A stretch of DNA of 47,087 nucleotides from JBCCBV01 sp039033855 (GCA_039033855.1 JBCCBV010000022.1:1-47087), one strand, 5' to 3'; counted from the first letter of the stretch, positions 17,197 through 26,346 are shown. A program made the numbers and translations. Notes: generated by a model not told the origin, from the letters alone.

Positions 17197-18288
17197 TCAG
17201 GCCCGACGCCGACGCAGCAGCGCCGCGCCGCCGAGGCCGAGCAGGGCCAGGCTGGCGGGCTCGGGCACGGCCGAGGGGCTGGTGGAGCCGAACTCGCCGG
17301 CGAGCACGTCGAAGTCCAGCAGGTCGACGTTGCCGTCGCCGTTGGCGTCGCCGTCGGCCATGGTGGCGCCGCCGACGGTGCCGAAGTTGCTGGCGAGGAT
17401 GTCAAAGTCCAGCAGGTCGACGTTGCCGTCGCCGTTGAAGTCCGAGTCGAACATCGGGGTGCTGCCAAGCGGGTTCGGGATGGTCACGAACTGGTCGCCG
17501 GCGATCGCCGTGAAGTCGATCAGGCTGGTCGTGCCCAGGTTGCCGACCCCGCCGACACCACCGAGGATCTGGTTCGAGGTGAAGTCGCCGCCGCCGCTGG
17601 TGATCACGGCCATGACCTTGACGTCGGGCAGCGTGGTGGCGCCGAAGAAGGCGGCCAGGTCGATGGCGATCTCGAAGCCGGTGGTGGCCGTCGCGGCGCC
17701 GGAGGCGTCGACATCGTCCACGCCCAGGTCGTTGGAGTTGTCCCAGCCGACCGAGGTGACGCCGTCGGTGGCGACGAAGCCGCTCAGCGGCAGGTCGAGG
17801 TCGCTGCCGGAGAAGACGGACGACGAGGTTTCGTCGATCAGGTCGAAGGCGTTGACGCCCAGGAAGCCGCTGCCCACTTCGAAGCGCAGGCCGTGGTCGG
17901 GCTCGAAGCCGGCGTCAAAGATGGTGTCGGCGAAGTTGACGATCTCGTTGAAGCCGCCGTCCACGCTGGTGGCGGTGACATCGCCGCCCGAGACGGCGTC
18001 GAAGAAGAGGTAGAACTTGTTGAAGTTGGCTTCGAGGTTGCCGGTGATGCCGATCTCGAGCAGGCCGGTGCCGGCGTCGATGTCGGCGAAGATCTGGTTG
18101 AGTTCAGACCCGCCGGTCGAGGCCTGGGTGCCGCTGCTGTTGCCGAACTCGGTGAACGTGTCCTGCGTGGCGCGGAGGGTCAGGCCCTCGCTGGGGATGC
18201 CCGTGCCGTCGAGGGTGATCTGAGCCTGGGCGGTCATGCCGCAGGCCGCCGCGGCGAGCGCCGCCGTACCAAGGGTGAATCGCTGCAT
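17197..18288 (-). CDS. Secreted PEP-CTERM protein with two EF-hand/dockerin-like repeats
   Basis: A 363-residue exported protein of unknown function. The signal peptide is MQRFTLGTAALAAAACGMTAQAQ. A beta-rich, Asp/Gly/Ser/Thr-rich body follows to about 285 and then two near-identical calcium-loop repeats, DFNGDGNVDLLDFDILASNFG and DANGDGNVDLLDFDVLAGEFG in their core positions. It ends VPEPASLALLGLGGAALL plus RRRRA, a PEP-CTERM sorting signal. No catalytic motif is recognised, so glycan binding is an inference from its place between the amylase and the regulator. ATG 18288 has a strong AGGAGG eight bases upstream. The upstream region contains two GTGAAAC copies (18321-18335). Confidence 0.88.
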   Translation of the reverse strand: MQRFTLGTAALAAAACGMTAQAQITLDGTGIPSEGLTLRATQDTFTEFGNSSGTQASTGGSELNQIFADIDAGTGLLEIGITGNLEANFNKFYLFFDAVSGGDVTATSVDGGFNEIVNFADTIFDAGFEPDHGLRFEVGSGFLGVNAFDLIDETSSSVFSGSDLDLPLSGFVATDGVTSVGWDNSNDLGVDDVDASGAATATTGFEIAIDLAAFFGATTLPDVKVMAVITSGGGDFTSNQILGGVGGVGNLGTTSLIDFTAIAGDQFVTIPNPLGSTPMFDSDFNGDGNVDLLDFDILASNFGTVGGATMADGDANGDGNVDLLDFDVLAGEFGSTSPSAVPEPASLALLGLGGAALLRRRRA

Positions 18289-18319
18289 CTTCGTTGCCTC
18301 CTGAAAAAGAAAAGGGTGG

Positions 18320-18335
18320 GGTGAAACCGTGAAAC
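18320..18335 (-). promoter_or_regulatory. Candidate regulator half-sites upstream of the PEP-CTERM gene
   Basis: GGTGAAACCGTGAAAC contains GTGAAAC twice in direct orientation (18321-18327 and 18329-18335), 32-47 bases before the start codon. Read on the minus strand it gives CACGGTTTCACC, sharing the ACGGTTT core with the sites near lacI. GGTGAAACA also occurs as an inverted pair upstream of lacI. Confidence 0.35.
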
Positions 18336-18423
18336 TTGTTGAGGATGGCCCGACGTTCGGGCGGCCTCGTAGGCCGGTTGGCGGGAACACCCACGCCGAG
18401 CCGGCCGCATCCTTGAATCATGC

Positions 18424-19413
18424 CTAACGGTTGGGGGTCAGCAAAACGTCGCGGGCGTCGTCGCGTCCGGCACTGCCGCCGTGGCCGTCGGCGAACGCGA
18501 TGTTGATGTTGTCGTTGTGCCGGTTGGCGTTGTTTTCTTCGATGGGGAGCTTGGCGTCCATGCGGTTGTTGGTGGACTCGAAGATCTCGGCCAGGCTGCC
18601 GTCGGGCGTCGCCGAGGAGACCAGCCCCAGGCTGACCGAATAGACCAAGACGTCCGCGCTGTCTTGCGGCGCGGCCCCGCCTTCGCTTACCGCGGTCCCG
18701 GCGTCCGCGAACAGCATGGTCTCCGAACTCGAACGGATGTTGTCGAGCGAGCCCCCGGCAGGCGGGCCGACCGGGAAGGCGGCCCCTTCACGAGCTACCG
18801 CGCGAACGGTAAAGCCTCCGCCCCATTCCGATGGAAACGTGCTGGCGGGGTTCGTTCCGTTGAAAGGATTGAAGTACGTCGTGACATCGGCGTTGGTGGC
18901 GTAAGAGATCGGGCCATACTGCAGGTTGTCGCCGATGTTGTTGTAGAGCCGGTGACCGCCACGTTCTTGGATGAACTGGTCGCTGGGGCAGATGAATGCA
19001 TCCGAGACGCTGCTGTCGGGATCGTCGAAACTATCGTTGGCGCCGCCGCCCATGTACGGGACCAAGGCGCTGGCCCAGTCTTTCATCCGGCCCTGTTGAG
19101 CGGAACCGTAGTAGGCATACTTGTTGGCAAAGTGCGGCGGTTTCTTATTTACCCAGCCCGAAGCCACGTCAGAAGTCGAAGTCTGGATGAAGTTGTCGAA
19201 GTCGACGGCCGACGTCGCGGCGGCCTGACCCATCGAGCGGACGTTGGCCAGGCACGCGGTGGTGCGAGCCGCGTTGCGGGCGGCGCTCAGGGCCGGCAGC
19301 AGGATGCCGATGAGCAGCGCGATGATCGCGATGACCACCAGCAACTCGATGAGCGTGAACGCGTCACGCGTGCCGTTCCGTGGCGACTTGTGTGAGGACA
19401 GGCCTTGCCCCAT
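18424..19413 (-). CDS. Pseudopilin-like protein with prepilin methylation signal and H-X9-DG end
   Basis: A 329-residue protein of the type II secretion/type IV pseudopilin-like family that is expanded in planctomycetes. A short leader precedes the cleavage motif DAFTLIELLVVIAIIALLIG (17-36), with A18 in place of the usual glycine before F19, then LLPALSAARNAARTTACLAN. The C-terminal NINIAFADGHGGSAG is the H-X9-DG-like motif of this group. ATG 19413 has GGAG at the right distance; the frame stays open upstream but the additional residues do not look like leader. It sits in the starch locus and is divergent from lacI. It may form envelope or secretion pseudopili that handle extracellular glycan enzymes. 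Confidence 0.88.
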   Translation of the reverse strand: MGQGLSSHKSPRNGTRDAFTLIELLVVIAIIALLIGILLPALSAARNAARTTACLANVRSMGQAAATSAVDFDNFIQTSTSDVASGWVNKKPPHFANKYAYYGSAQQGRMKDWASALVPYMGGGANDSFDDPDSSVSDAFICPSDQFIQERGGHRLYNNIGDNLQYGPISYATNADVTTYFNPFNGTNPASTFPSEWGGGFTVRAVAREGAAFPVGPPAGGSLDNIRSSSETMLFADAGTAVSEGGAAPQDSADVLVYSVSLGLVSSATPDGSLAEIFESTNNRMDAKLPIEENNANRHNDNINIAFADGHGGSAGRDDARDVLLTPNR

Positions 19414-19434
19414 GACGATCTCCGAGGGTCGCGT

Positions 19435-19450
19435 GCGATAAACCGGTTCA
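19435..19450 (-). promoter_or_regulatory. Candidate LacI-family operator before the pseudopilin gene
   Basis: The minus strand reads TGAACCGGTTTATCGC with the perfect palindrome AACCGGTT at its centre, 22-37 bases before the pseudopilin start. It equals the lacI upstream site over 15 bases if one C is allowed as an insertion. A central CG flanked by A/T half-sites is typical of LacI/GalR operators. Confidence 0.5.
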
Positions 19451-19682
19451 CCAGAAGGGCTGCCGGACATGTTGCGGGTTGCGTGAAGCATGCTGGAATG
19501 GGCCGGGGTGTCGAAACGGGGGTCTAAAAGGTCGTCACAGCGGGCAATGAATCGCGACACAGTGTAGCCGAGCAAGGCAAAAAACCCAAGGGCTCGCAAT
19601 CGGGCAGCCCCATCTTTCCATCATGGCCCGCCGATGGGGCCGGGTCCACTCAGGATGGCTGCGAATCCCTGAGATGGACGGT

Positions 19683-19698
19683 TTGAACGGTTTATCGC
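19683..19698 (+). promoter_or_regulatory. Candidate LacI-family operator upstream of lacI
   Basis: TTGAACGGTTTATCGC lies about 180 bases before the lacI start. Its TGAAC-G-GTTTA core is a near-palindrome, and it matches the site at 19435-19450. Confidence 0.5.
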
Positions 19699-19708
19699 GA
19701 TGCGGGTC

Positions 19709-19773
19709 GGTGAAACATCGGGTTTGAAGCGTGGGGGTTGCGGCTGTTCACCGCGATGGTAAAGTGTTTCACC
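19709..19773. promoter_or_regulatory. Inverted pair GGTGAAACA / TGTTTCACC
   Basis: Perfect 9-base inverted copies at 19709-19717 and 19765-19773, separated by 47 bases. A partial third copy (TGTTCACC) lies at 19745-19752. GTGAAAC recurs twice upstream of the PEP-CTERM gene. This could be a second regulator site or extended operator half-sites. Confidence 0.4.
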
Positions 19774-19879
19774 GTGGAGTCAAGCCTTTGGGTGCACTTC
19801 ACGGCAAACCTCCCGCTTCGCCCGTCTTGACTCATCCGCCCCACCCCGCTGTTCACCACCTCCGCCGTAGACGCCCACG

Positions 19880-21034
19880 ATGGCCCGATCCACCGCAAAC
19901 CCGCCCGCAGACGCGTCTTCCAACGGGCGGCATGGCGGGTCTGACTCCGATCGACCGGCCCCGCCCGTGGCAAACGGCGGTTCGGCCGTCGCCAACGGCG
20001 TCGAAAAATCCGGTAAGCGCGTGGGCATCCGCGACGTGGCCAAGCTGGCCGAGGTGTCGGTGGCCACGGTCTCGATGGTGCTCAACCACAACCCCAAGAT
20101 CACCTCGGCGACCCGCGAGAAGGTCCGCCGGGTGATGGAAGACACCGGCTACCAGCCGAACCGGATCGCCCAAAGCCTGTCCTCGAAATACACGCGCATG
20201 CTCGCGGTCATCCTGCCCACGGTCCGCCACGTGCTGGCCGACCCGTATTTCGGCGAGTTGATCTCGGGCATCTGCGACCGGGCCGAACGCCGCGGCCACA
20301 AGGTGGTGCTCGAACACGCCAAGCCGGACTGGGTGCGCGACCAGCGACACCTCGAACTGTTCGACCGCCGATTCGTCGACGGCGTGCTGTGCATCGGCTT
20401 CAACGACCACCACGGGTTCCTCGAAGACTTCCGCAGCCACGGGTGCCCGATGCTGGCGGTGAACTCCGAGTTCCCGCAGTGGGGCGTCGACCACGTGGTG
20501 AGCGATTACGCCGGGGGTGCCGACCAGGTGATGACGTATCTGTTCCAGCTCGGCCATGAGAAGATCGGGATGGTGCACGGTGCCTTCGAAATCGCCACGG
20601 CCCGGGTGGTGTGCGAGGTCTTCGGCCGACGCGTCGACGAGGCCGGCCTGGGGCTCGACAACACCTGGCTGGAAGACGGCCTGTTCACCGAGATCGGCGG
20701 CGCCGAGGCGGCCGAGCGGCTGCTGGCCCGTCATCCGGACATCACGGCGATTTTCGCCGGCAACGACAAGATGGCCCTGGGCGTGATGCACCAGCTATCG
20801 GTCATGGGCAAGCGCGTGCCCGACGACATTTCGGTGGTGGGGTACGACGACCTGCAGCACGCGGCGTTTGTGAACCCCGCGCTGTCCACGGTGCACGTGC
20901 CGCTTTATGAAGTCGGCGTGCGTTCGGCCGACCGGCTGATCGAACTCATCCGCAAACGTACCGACGCGGTGTCCGAAGTCCTGCCCACGCACCTGAAGCT
21001 ACGCGGCTCGACCGCGATCGCGCCGCGCAACTGA
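19880..21034 (+). CDS. LacI/GalR-family transcriptional regulator
   Basis: A 384-residue DNA-binding regulator. An unusual 45-residue Ser/Pro/Asn-rich N-terminal tail precedes the lac-type helix-turn-helix (VGIRDVAKLAEVSVATVSMVLN, about 48-69) and hinge (YQPNRIAQSLSSK). A periplasmic-binding-like sensor domain follows, with FAGNDKMALGVMHQL and DISVVGYDDLQHAAFVNPALSTV. Position 22 of the recognition region is Met rather than the common Arg (VSMVLN). Its position at the head of pullulanase, GH13 and sugar ABC genes suggests it controls alpha-glucan use with a malto-oligosaccharide as effector; this is inference. No strong ribosome site precedes ATG 19880, so an internal start that trims the tail is possible. 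Confidence 0.92.
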   Translation: MARSTANPPADASSNGRHGGSDSDRPAPPVANGGSAVANGVEKSGKRVGIRDVAKLAEVSVATVSMVLNHNPKITSATREKVRRVMEDTGYQPNRIAQSLSSKYTRMLAVILPTVRHVLADPYFGELISGICDRAERRGHKVVLEHAKPDWVRDQRHLELFDRRFVDGVLCIGFNDHHGFLEDFRSHGCPMLAVNSEFPQWGVDHVVSDYAGGADQVMTYLFQLGHEKIGMVHGAFEIATARVVCEVFGRRVDEAGLGLDNTWLEDGLFTEIGGAEAAERLLARHPDITAIFAGNDKMALGVMHQLSVMGKRVPDDISVVGYDDLQHAAFVNPALSTVHVPLYEVGVRSADRLIELIRKRTDAVSEVLPTHLKLRGSTAIAPRN

Positions 21035-21101
21035 CCGGCGGACCTGCGGCACCCACGCATGGACAGACACGCCGGAGCCCAATCCGCATTCCTCTAGACG
21101 C

Positions 21102-21110
21102 GAACCGTTC
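21102..21110 (+). promoter_or_regulatory. Palindrome GAACCGTTC before the pullulanase start
   Basis: A perfect odd palindrome ending eight bases before ATG 21118, where a ribosome site would normally be. It shares the AACCGTTC core with the reverse complement of the lacI upstream site. Binding here would block both transcription and translation of the pullulanase. Confidence 0.35.
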
Positions 21111-21117
21111 TCACGCC

Positions 21118-23739
21118 ATGACGCATCACACTTTTTTCCGGCCGTTTCTGGGATGGACGCATCACTTTTCGGGCCGCCGGCTCGGCCGATCGCTTTGCAT
21201 CGCGGCCGCGGTGCTGCTGCTTTGGCCGGCCGCCGGGTTGCACGCGGCGGATACGGCGTCGGCGCCGGACATGGACCGGGTTCGGGCCGTGGCGCCGCGC
21301 GTCGGCGCGAATCAAACCGCCGTGGTCTTGCACTATCACCGCCCCGACGGCGCCTACGAAGGCTGGAACGTCTGGATGTGGGCCGACGGGCAAGAGGGCG
21401 TGTCGGTACCGTTTCGGGGCAAGAGCGCGTTCGGCGTGCACACCCGGCTCGAACTGCCCGTCCGGCTGGAGCAGCTGAACTTCATCGTCCGCAAGGGCGA
21501 ATGGGAGGCCAAAGACGTGGACCACGATCGCTCGGTGTCGGTGAATGAAGACGGCGTGGCCGAGGCCTGGCTGGTGGCCGACGACCCGCAGGTTTACGCC
21601 GACCCCAAAGCCATCGACTTCGGCGTGAAGGTGCGCGCCGCGTTCCTCGACGCCATGGACCATCTAAGCGTCACGCTGACACGCCCGGCCCGGGCCGGTT
21701 CGCTGGACACGGGCGAGGCGTCGTTCACGGTGGGCGGGCGCGCGGTCGACGTGGCGTCGGCGCAGACGGTCGAGCCTTCGCAAAACGGGTTTGCCCGCAG
21801 GCTTCGTCTGCAACTGTCCGAGCCGTTGGGCGTGGACGACCTGTCGCAACCAATGGTGCTCGAACTGCCCGGGCTCCGGCCGACCAACGTGCTGGTGCGC
21901 GATGCGCTGGTGCATCCGGACCTGGCGCCGCTCGACGCGGAGCTCGGCGCGTTTCACGAAGACGCGCAGACCACGTTCCGCACCTGGTCGCCGGTGGCGG
22001 AGAAGGTGGAGCTGATCCTCTTTGAGAGCTACAAGTCGGCGCAGCCGATGCGGACGGTCGCGCTCAAGGCCGTCGGCTCGGGCCTCTGGGAAACCACGGT
22101 GCAGGGCGACCTGCACGGCACGTACTACCGGTACCGGTTTACCTCACAAGGCCAAACGCGCAACGCGGTCGACATCCACGCCTTTGCGGCCTCGGCCGAC
22201 AGCCAGCGGGCGATGGTGGTGGACCTGTCGCGCACCGACCCGCCGGGCTTTCGCGAGCACGCGCCGCCGACCATCGAGCGGTTGACCGACGAGATTATTT
22301 ACGAGATTCACGTGCGCGATTACTCGGTCCGAGACGCCACCGCGCCCGAAGCGCACCGCGGCAAGTACCTCGGTCTGGTGCACCCGGGCGTGGCGGGCAA
22401 GGGCGACGTGAGCACCGGCGTGTCGCACCTGAAAGACCTGGGCGTGACGGCCGTCCACCTGCTGCCGATCCAGGACTTTGGTTCCGAGCGTCACGAATAC
22501 AACTGGGGCTACTGGACGTCGCTGTTCAACGTGCCCGAGGCGCAATACAGCACGGCGCCGGACGACCCGGCCCAGACCATCCGCGAGCTCAAGCAGATGA
22601 TCCAGGAACTCCACGACAACGACATCCGCGTGATTCTGGACGTGGTCTACAACCACACCAGCAGCTCCGGGCCGAGCTCGCCGTTCGAGCAAACCGTGCC
22701 GGCGTACTACTTCCGCACCGAATTCGACGGCCGGCTGCGCAACGACGCGGGGGTGGGCAACTCGATCGCCGACGAACGCCCGATGGTGCGCAAGTACATC
22801 GCCGATTCGCTGGAGTTCTGGACGCGCGAGTACAAGATCGATGGCTACCGGTTCGACCTGGTGGGCACGCACCACCCCGAAACGGTGCGGCACTTCACCG
22901 ACCGTCTGCGGGCGATCCGTCCGGACATCACGCTCTACGGCGAGCCGTGGACCGGCGGCGGGCCGACGTACTTCCCCAAGGGCGCGCAGCGGGGCACCGG
23001 GTTCGCCGTGTTCAACGACCACCTTCGCAACGCGGTGCGGGGCGACCTCGACGGCGCTTCCACAGGCTTCGGCACCGGGCCGGGCGGCGACGCGGCGGCG
23101 GTCGAGGCCGGCGTGGCCGGGGCGATCGACGACTTCGCCGAGCACCCGCACGAATCGGTCAATTACGTCTCGGCGCACGACAACCGCACGTTCTGGGACA
23201 AGTTGGAATACACCCACGAGCGCGGCGATCGCGACACGTTCATCGCCATGCAGAAGCTGGCGCACGGCGTGGTGCTGACCAGCCAGGGCATCGCGTTTAT
23301 CCACGGGGCGGCGGACTTCGCCCGCACCAAGGGGGGCAACCACAACTCGTACAACGCCGGCGACGCCGTCAACAAGTTCGACTGGGAGCGCAAGGCCGAG
23401 TTCATCGACATGCACCGGTACATCGCCGGGCTGGTGACGCTCCGCCGAGCCCAGCCGGCGTTCCGCATGGCCGACGCGGACGAAGTCCGGGCCAACCTGC
23501 GCGAGCTTGATGCGCCCGACGGCGTGGTGGCCTTCGCCCTCAACGGCGAGCCCTACGACGGCTGGGGCACGATCGTCGTGGCGTACAACGGCGAGCCGGA
23601 ATCGAAACGCGTTTCCCTGCCGTCCGGCGAATGGTCGGTCGTCGTCAACGCCGAGGCCGCGGGCGTCGAGACCCTCGACCGGGCCAAGCGTACGGCCACG
23701 CTGCCGCCCTATTCGATGTGGGTCGGCTACCGGGACTGA
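21118..23739 (+). CDS. pulA: Type I pullulanase (GH13_14) with CBM41
   Basis: An exported debranching enzyme that cleaves alpha-1,6 links in pullulan, amylopectin and limit dextrins (873 residues). The signal peptide core CIAAAVLLLWPAAGLHA ends near 44. A CBM41 starch-binding module starts at about 68 (VVLHYHRPDGAYEGWNVWMW), a CBM48 N-domain covers about 272-375 (FRTWSPVAEKVEL), then comes the catalytic barrel. The type I signature is present as YNWGY (461-465), but the following DP is replaced by WT. Catalytic residues are D580 in GYRFDLVG, E609 in LYGEPW, and H687-D688 in SAHDNRTFWD. It begins 83 bases after lacI in the same direction. Confidence 0.93.
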   Translation: MTHHTFFRPFLGWTHHFSGRRLGRSLCIAAAVLLLWPAAGLHAADTASAPDMDRVRAVAPRVGANQTAVVLHYHRPDGAYEGWNVWMWADGQEGVSVPFRGKSAFGVHTRLELPVRLEQLNFIVRKGEWEAKDVDHDRSVSVNEDGVAEAWLVADDPQVYADPKAIDFGVKVRAAFLDAMDHLSVTLTRPARAGSLDTGEASFTVGGRAVDVASAQTVEPSQNGFARRLRLQLSEPLGVDDLSQPMVLELPGLRPTNVLVRDALVHPDLAPLDAELGAFHEDAQTTFRTWSPVAEKVELILFESYKSAQPMRTVALKAVGSGLWETTVQGDLHGTYYRYRFTSQGQTRNAVDIHAFAASADSQRAMVVDLSRTDPPGFREHAPPTIERLTDEIIYEIHVRDYSVRDATAPEAHRGKYLGLVHPGVAGKGDVSTGVSHLKDLGVTAVHLLPIQDFGSERHEYNWGYWTSLFNVPEAQYSTAPDDPAQTIRELKQMIQELHDNDIRVILDVVYNHTSSSGPSSPFEQTVPAYYFRTEFDGRLRNDAGVGNSIADERPMVRKYIADSLEFWTREYKIDGYRFDLVGTHHPETVRHFTDRLRAIRPDITLYGEPWTGGGPTYFPKGAQRGTGFAVFNDHLRNAVRGDLDGASTGFGTGPGGDAAAVEAGVAGAIDDFAEHPHESVNYVSAHDNRTFWDKLEYTHERGDRDTFIAMQKLAHGVVLTSQGIAFIHGAADFARTKGGNHNSYNAGDAVNKFDWERKAEFIDMHRYIAGLVTLRRAQPAFRMADADEVRANLRELDAPDGVVAFALNGEPYDGWGTIVVAYNGEPESKRVSLPSGEWSVVVNAEAAGVETLDRAKRTATLPPYSMWVGYRD

Positions 23740-23832
23740 GTGGAATAGACCCCCAGCGTCTTGACGCCCCCGGCGAACCGGGCGGGCAACGCGGGTCAGC
23801 TTCGCACCCTGCTTCACGATCGGACACTGTTC

Positions 23833-26346
23833 ATGCTGACATTCCCGGGTTTGCGGTCGCGTATGGCCTGCCTGTTTTTTGTGGTCGCGACGATGTGTAC
23901 GGCCTGGTCGGCGCAGGCGGCGACGCACCGGTTTACGTTCGACGCATCGGATCACCACCCCGCGCCTGAAGCGGTGTATCTGGCCGGTTCGTTCAACGGC
24001 TGGTCGGCCACGCACCAGGAGATGGAGGCTCAGCCGGGCGGCCTGTGGGCGCTTGAAGTCGATCTGCCCGACGGCGTGCACCAGTACAAGTTCGTGCTCG
24101 ACGGAGAAACGTGGCTGCCCGACCCGACCGCCGACCCCGCGCTCAACCAGCCCGACGGGCACGGCGGGGTGAACTCGGGCGTGCTGGTGGGTTTCGACGC
24201 CCGCAAGCTGCCGGCGCCGCGCGACAACTTCATCGACGCCGAATACGTCCGCCACGACCCTGAGCAGGATCGACGCGTGGTCGCCGACGGCGAGCTGTTC
24301 ACCCTGGCGGTGCGTACGCAGGCGGGCGAAGCTAAATCGGTGTGGGCGGTGGTCTTCGAGCCCGACGGTTCCGAGCGGAAGGTCGCGCTGCCCAAGGTGA
24401 GTTCCATCCTGGGGTGGGACCGCTACTCGGCCATGGTGCGGGTGGATCGGCGCGACGTGGCGTACGCCATTGAGCTTGTGGACGGCGACTTCACCCTGCG
24501 CTTAGGCGACCCCGAACCGATGCGGTTCGAGGTGGTCGCCGACTTTGTGACCCCCGACTGGGCCAAGGACGTGGTCTGGTATCAGATTTTTCCCGAGCGG
24601 TTCCGCAACGGCGACCCGTCGAACGACCCGGGCGATTATTGGTACGAGACGCTGCTGCCCTGGACCGGCGACTGGTGGGTCACGGACACCGGCGCGGGCG
24701 AGGCGCCTGGGCAGGGCAACTTCTATCTGGGCGAGGGCAACGTCTGGAACCGCCGATACGGCGGCGACCTGCAGGGCGTGCAGGAGAAGCTCCCGTATTT
24801 GCGAGAACTTGGCGTGACCGCCATCTACTTCAACCCGATATTCGAGGGCGAGTCGATGCACAAGTACGACGCCGCCGACTACCGCCACATCGACGACAAC
24901 TTCGGGGTCAAGAGCGCCACGCCAAGCAATCAAATCCCGACCGAGACCGACGACCCGGCTACCTGGCAGTGGTCCGCGTCGGACAAAGTGTTCCTCGACT
25001 TCCTCGAAGAAGCGCACCGGCAAGGCTTCAAGGTCGTGATCGACGGCGTGTTCAACCACGTGGGGCGCGCCCACCCGTTCTTTCAAGACGTGCTGGCCAA
25101 GGGCCCCGACAGCGCTTATGCCGACTGGTTCGAGATCACCGACTGGGGCGACCCCGAGCACTGGCGGCCGATGGACGACCCGATGTCGGTGCACGGCCGG
25201 CCGGGCGGGATCCAGTGGATCGCGTGGGACGACGTCAACGGCCACCTGCCCGCGTTCAAGAAAGACCCGGTGCTGGGCCTGGCGCCCGGGCCCCGTCAGC
25301 ACGTGTTCGACATCACCCGCCGATGGCTTGCGCCGGACGGTGACCCGTCGCGGGGGATCGACGGCTGGCGGCTCGACGTGCCGCAAGACATCCCCATGCC
25401 GTTCTGGCGCGACTGGCGCAAGGTGGTCAAGGAAACCAAGCCGGACGCGTACATCACCGGCGAGATCTGGCACTTCGCCCAGCCTTGGCTCGAGGGCGAC
25501 CAGTTCGACGCGGTGATGAACTACGAGTTCGCCAAGGCGGCGCAGGACTTCTTTATGGATCAAGAAGAAGCGATCTCGCCCGAAGCGATGGGCCGTCGGC
25601 TCGAGGAGGTGGCGTACGCCTACCCGCTGCAGGTGTCGCTGGTGATGCAGAACCTCTTCGACAGCCACGACACCGACCGGGTGGCGTCGATGATCGTGAA
25701 CCCCGACCTGCCTTACGACGGCGAGAACCGCTTGCAGGACACCGGGCCCGACTACGACCCCCGCAAGCCGAACGCCGACGAATGGGCCAAGCTGCGGCTG
25801 GCCGCGGCGTTCAAGATGACGTACCTCGGCGCTCCGATGATCTACTACGGCACCGAGGCCGGCATGTGGAGCCCGGACGACCCGTCGAACCGGATGCCCA
25901 TGATCTGGGAAGACCTCGGGCCCTACGCAAACCCCGAGGTGGTGTTCCGCCGACCGCTGTTCGAGCACTACCAGAAGTGGATCGCGCTACGCCAGGCCGT
26001 GCCGGCGCTTCGGCGGGGGTTGTACCGGACGATCCTGGCGCCGGCGCAAGGCGACGTGCTGGTGTTCGAGCGATCGCTGGACAACCAGCGGGTGTACGTG
26101 GCGATCAATCGCGGCGATCGGGCCGAGTCGGTATCGTTCGAGGTCGACGACGCGGACGCCGGGGCGAGCTTTGTGGACCTTGGCGCGTCGGCCGAACTGG
26201 TTCGCGCGGGCACAGTCGCCGACGCCCGCCCGGAGGTACGGCTGGCCGAGGGCGCGACGCGCATCACGGCGGACGGCCGCGCCGTGAATGTAGAGCTTTC
26301 TCGCTATAGTATCTCTGTTCTCATCCGCCCTGCCGAGCTGCCGTGA
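23833..26346 (+). CDS. Exported GH13 amylase/neopullulanase-like enzyme
   Basis: An alpha-glucan hydrolase of the cyclomaltodextrinase/neopullulanase group (837 residues from ATG 23833). A signal peptide (FFVVATMCTAWSAQA) is followed by a glycogen-binding/CBM48-like module (EAVYLAGSFNGWS, about 47-118), a beta domain, and the GH13 barrel from about 247 (DVVWYQIFPERFRNGDP). Catalytic residues are D515 in GWRLDVPQD, E544 in ITGEIWHF, and H612-D613 in FDSHDTDRV; region I is VVIDGVFNHVG. ATG 23863 is an alternative start and neither has a clear ribosome site. The stop overlaps the GTG of the transporter gene by four bases (GTGA), so hydrolysis and uptake are translated together. It likely yields maltose or maltodextrins in the periplasm. 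Confidence 0.9.
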   Translation: MLTFPGLRSRMACLFFVVATMCTAWSAQAATHRFTFDASDHHPAPEAVYLAGSFNGWSATHQEMEAQPGGLWALEVDLPDGVHQYKFVLDGETWLPDPTADPALNQPDGHGGVNSGVLVGFDARKLPAPRDNFIDAEYVRHDPEQDRRVVADGELFTLAVRTQAGEAKSVWAVVFEPDGSERKVALPKVSSILGWDRYSAMVRVDRRDVAYAIELVDGDFTLRLGDPEPMRFEVVADFVTPDWAKDVVWYQIFPERFRNGDPSNDPGDYWYETLLPWTGDWWVTDTGAGEAPGQGNFYLGEGNVWNRRYGGDLQGVQEKLPYLRELGVTAIYFNPIFEGESMHKYDAADYRHIDDNFGVKSATPSNQIPTETDDPATWQWSASDKVFLDFLEEAHRQGFKVVIDGVFNHVGRAHPFFQDVLAKGPDSAYADWFEITDWGDPEHWRPMDDPMSVHGRPGGIQWIAWDDVNGHLPAFKKDPVLGLAPGPRQHVFDITRRWLAPDGDPSRGIDGWRLDVPQDIPMPFWRDWRKVVKETKPDAYITGEIWHFAQPWLEGDQFDAVMNYEFAKAAQDFFMDQEEAISPEAMGRRLEEVAYAYPLQVSLVMQNLFDSHDTDRVASMIVNPDLPYDGENRLQDTGPDYDPRKPNADEWAKLRLAAAFKMTYLGAPMIYYGTEAGMWSPDDPSNRMPMIWEDLGPYANPEVVFRRPLFEHYQKWIALRQAVPALRRGLYRTILAPAQGDVLVFERSLDNQRVYVAINRGDRAESVSFEVDDADAGASFVDLGASAELVRAGTVADARPEVRLAEGATRITADGRAVNVELSRYSISVLIRPAELP

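Larger units (their letters stand above)
19414..19879. promoter_or_regulatory. Divergent control region between the pseudopilin gene and lacI
   Basis: These 466 bases separate two divergently transcribed genes. They contain two closely related motifs: TGAACCGGTTTATCGC on the minus strand (19435-19450) and TTGAACGGTTTATCGC on the plus strand (19683-19698). They also contain an inverted pair GGTGAAACA/TGTTTCACC (19709-19717 and 19765-19773). There is no coding frame of interest. The arrangement fits autoregulation by the adjacent LacI-type protein with a looped or dual-operator promoter. Confidence 0.55.

Noticed and set aside
22144..24255. Long minus-strand frame opposite the pullulanase and second GH13 gene
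   Set aside because: Arg/Val/His-rich shadow of strong GH13 coding on the plus strand.
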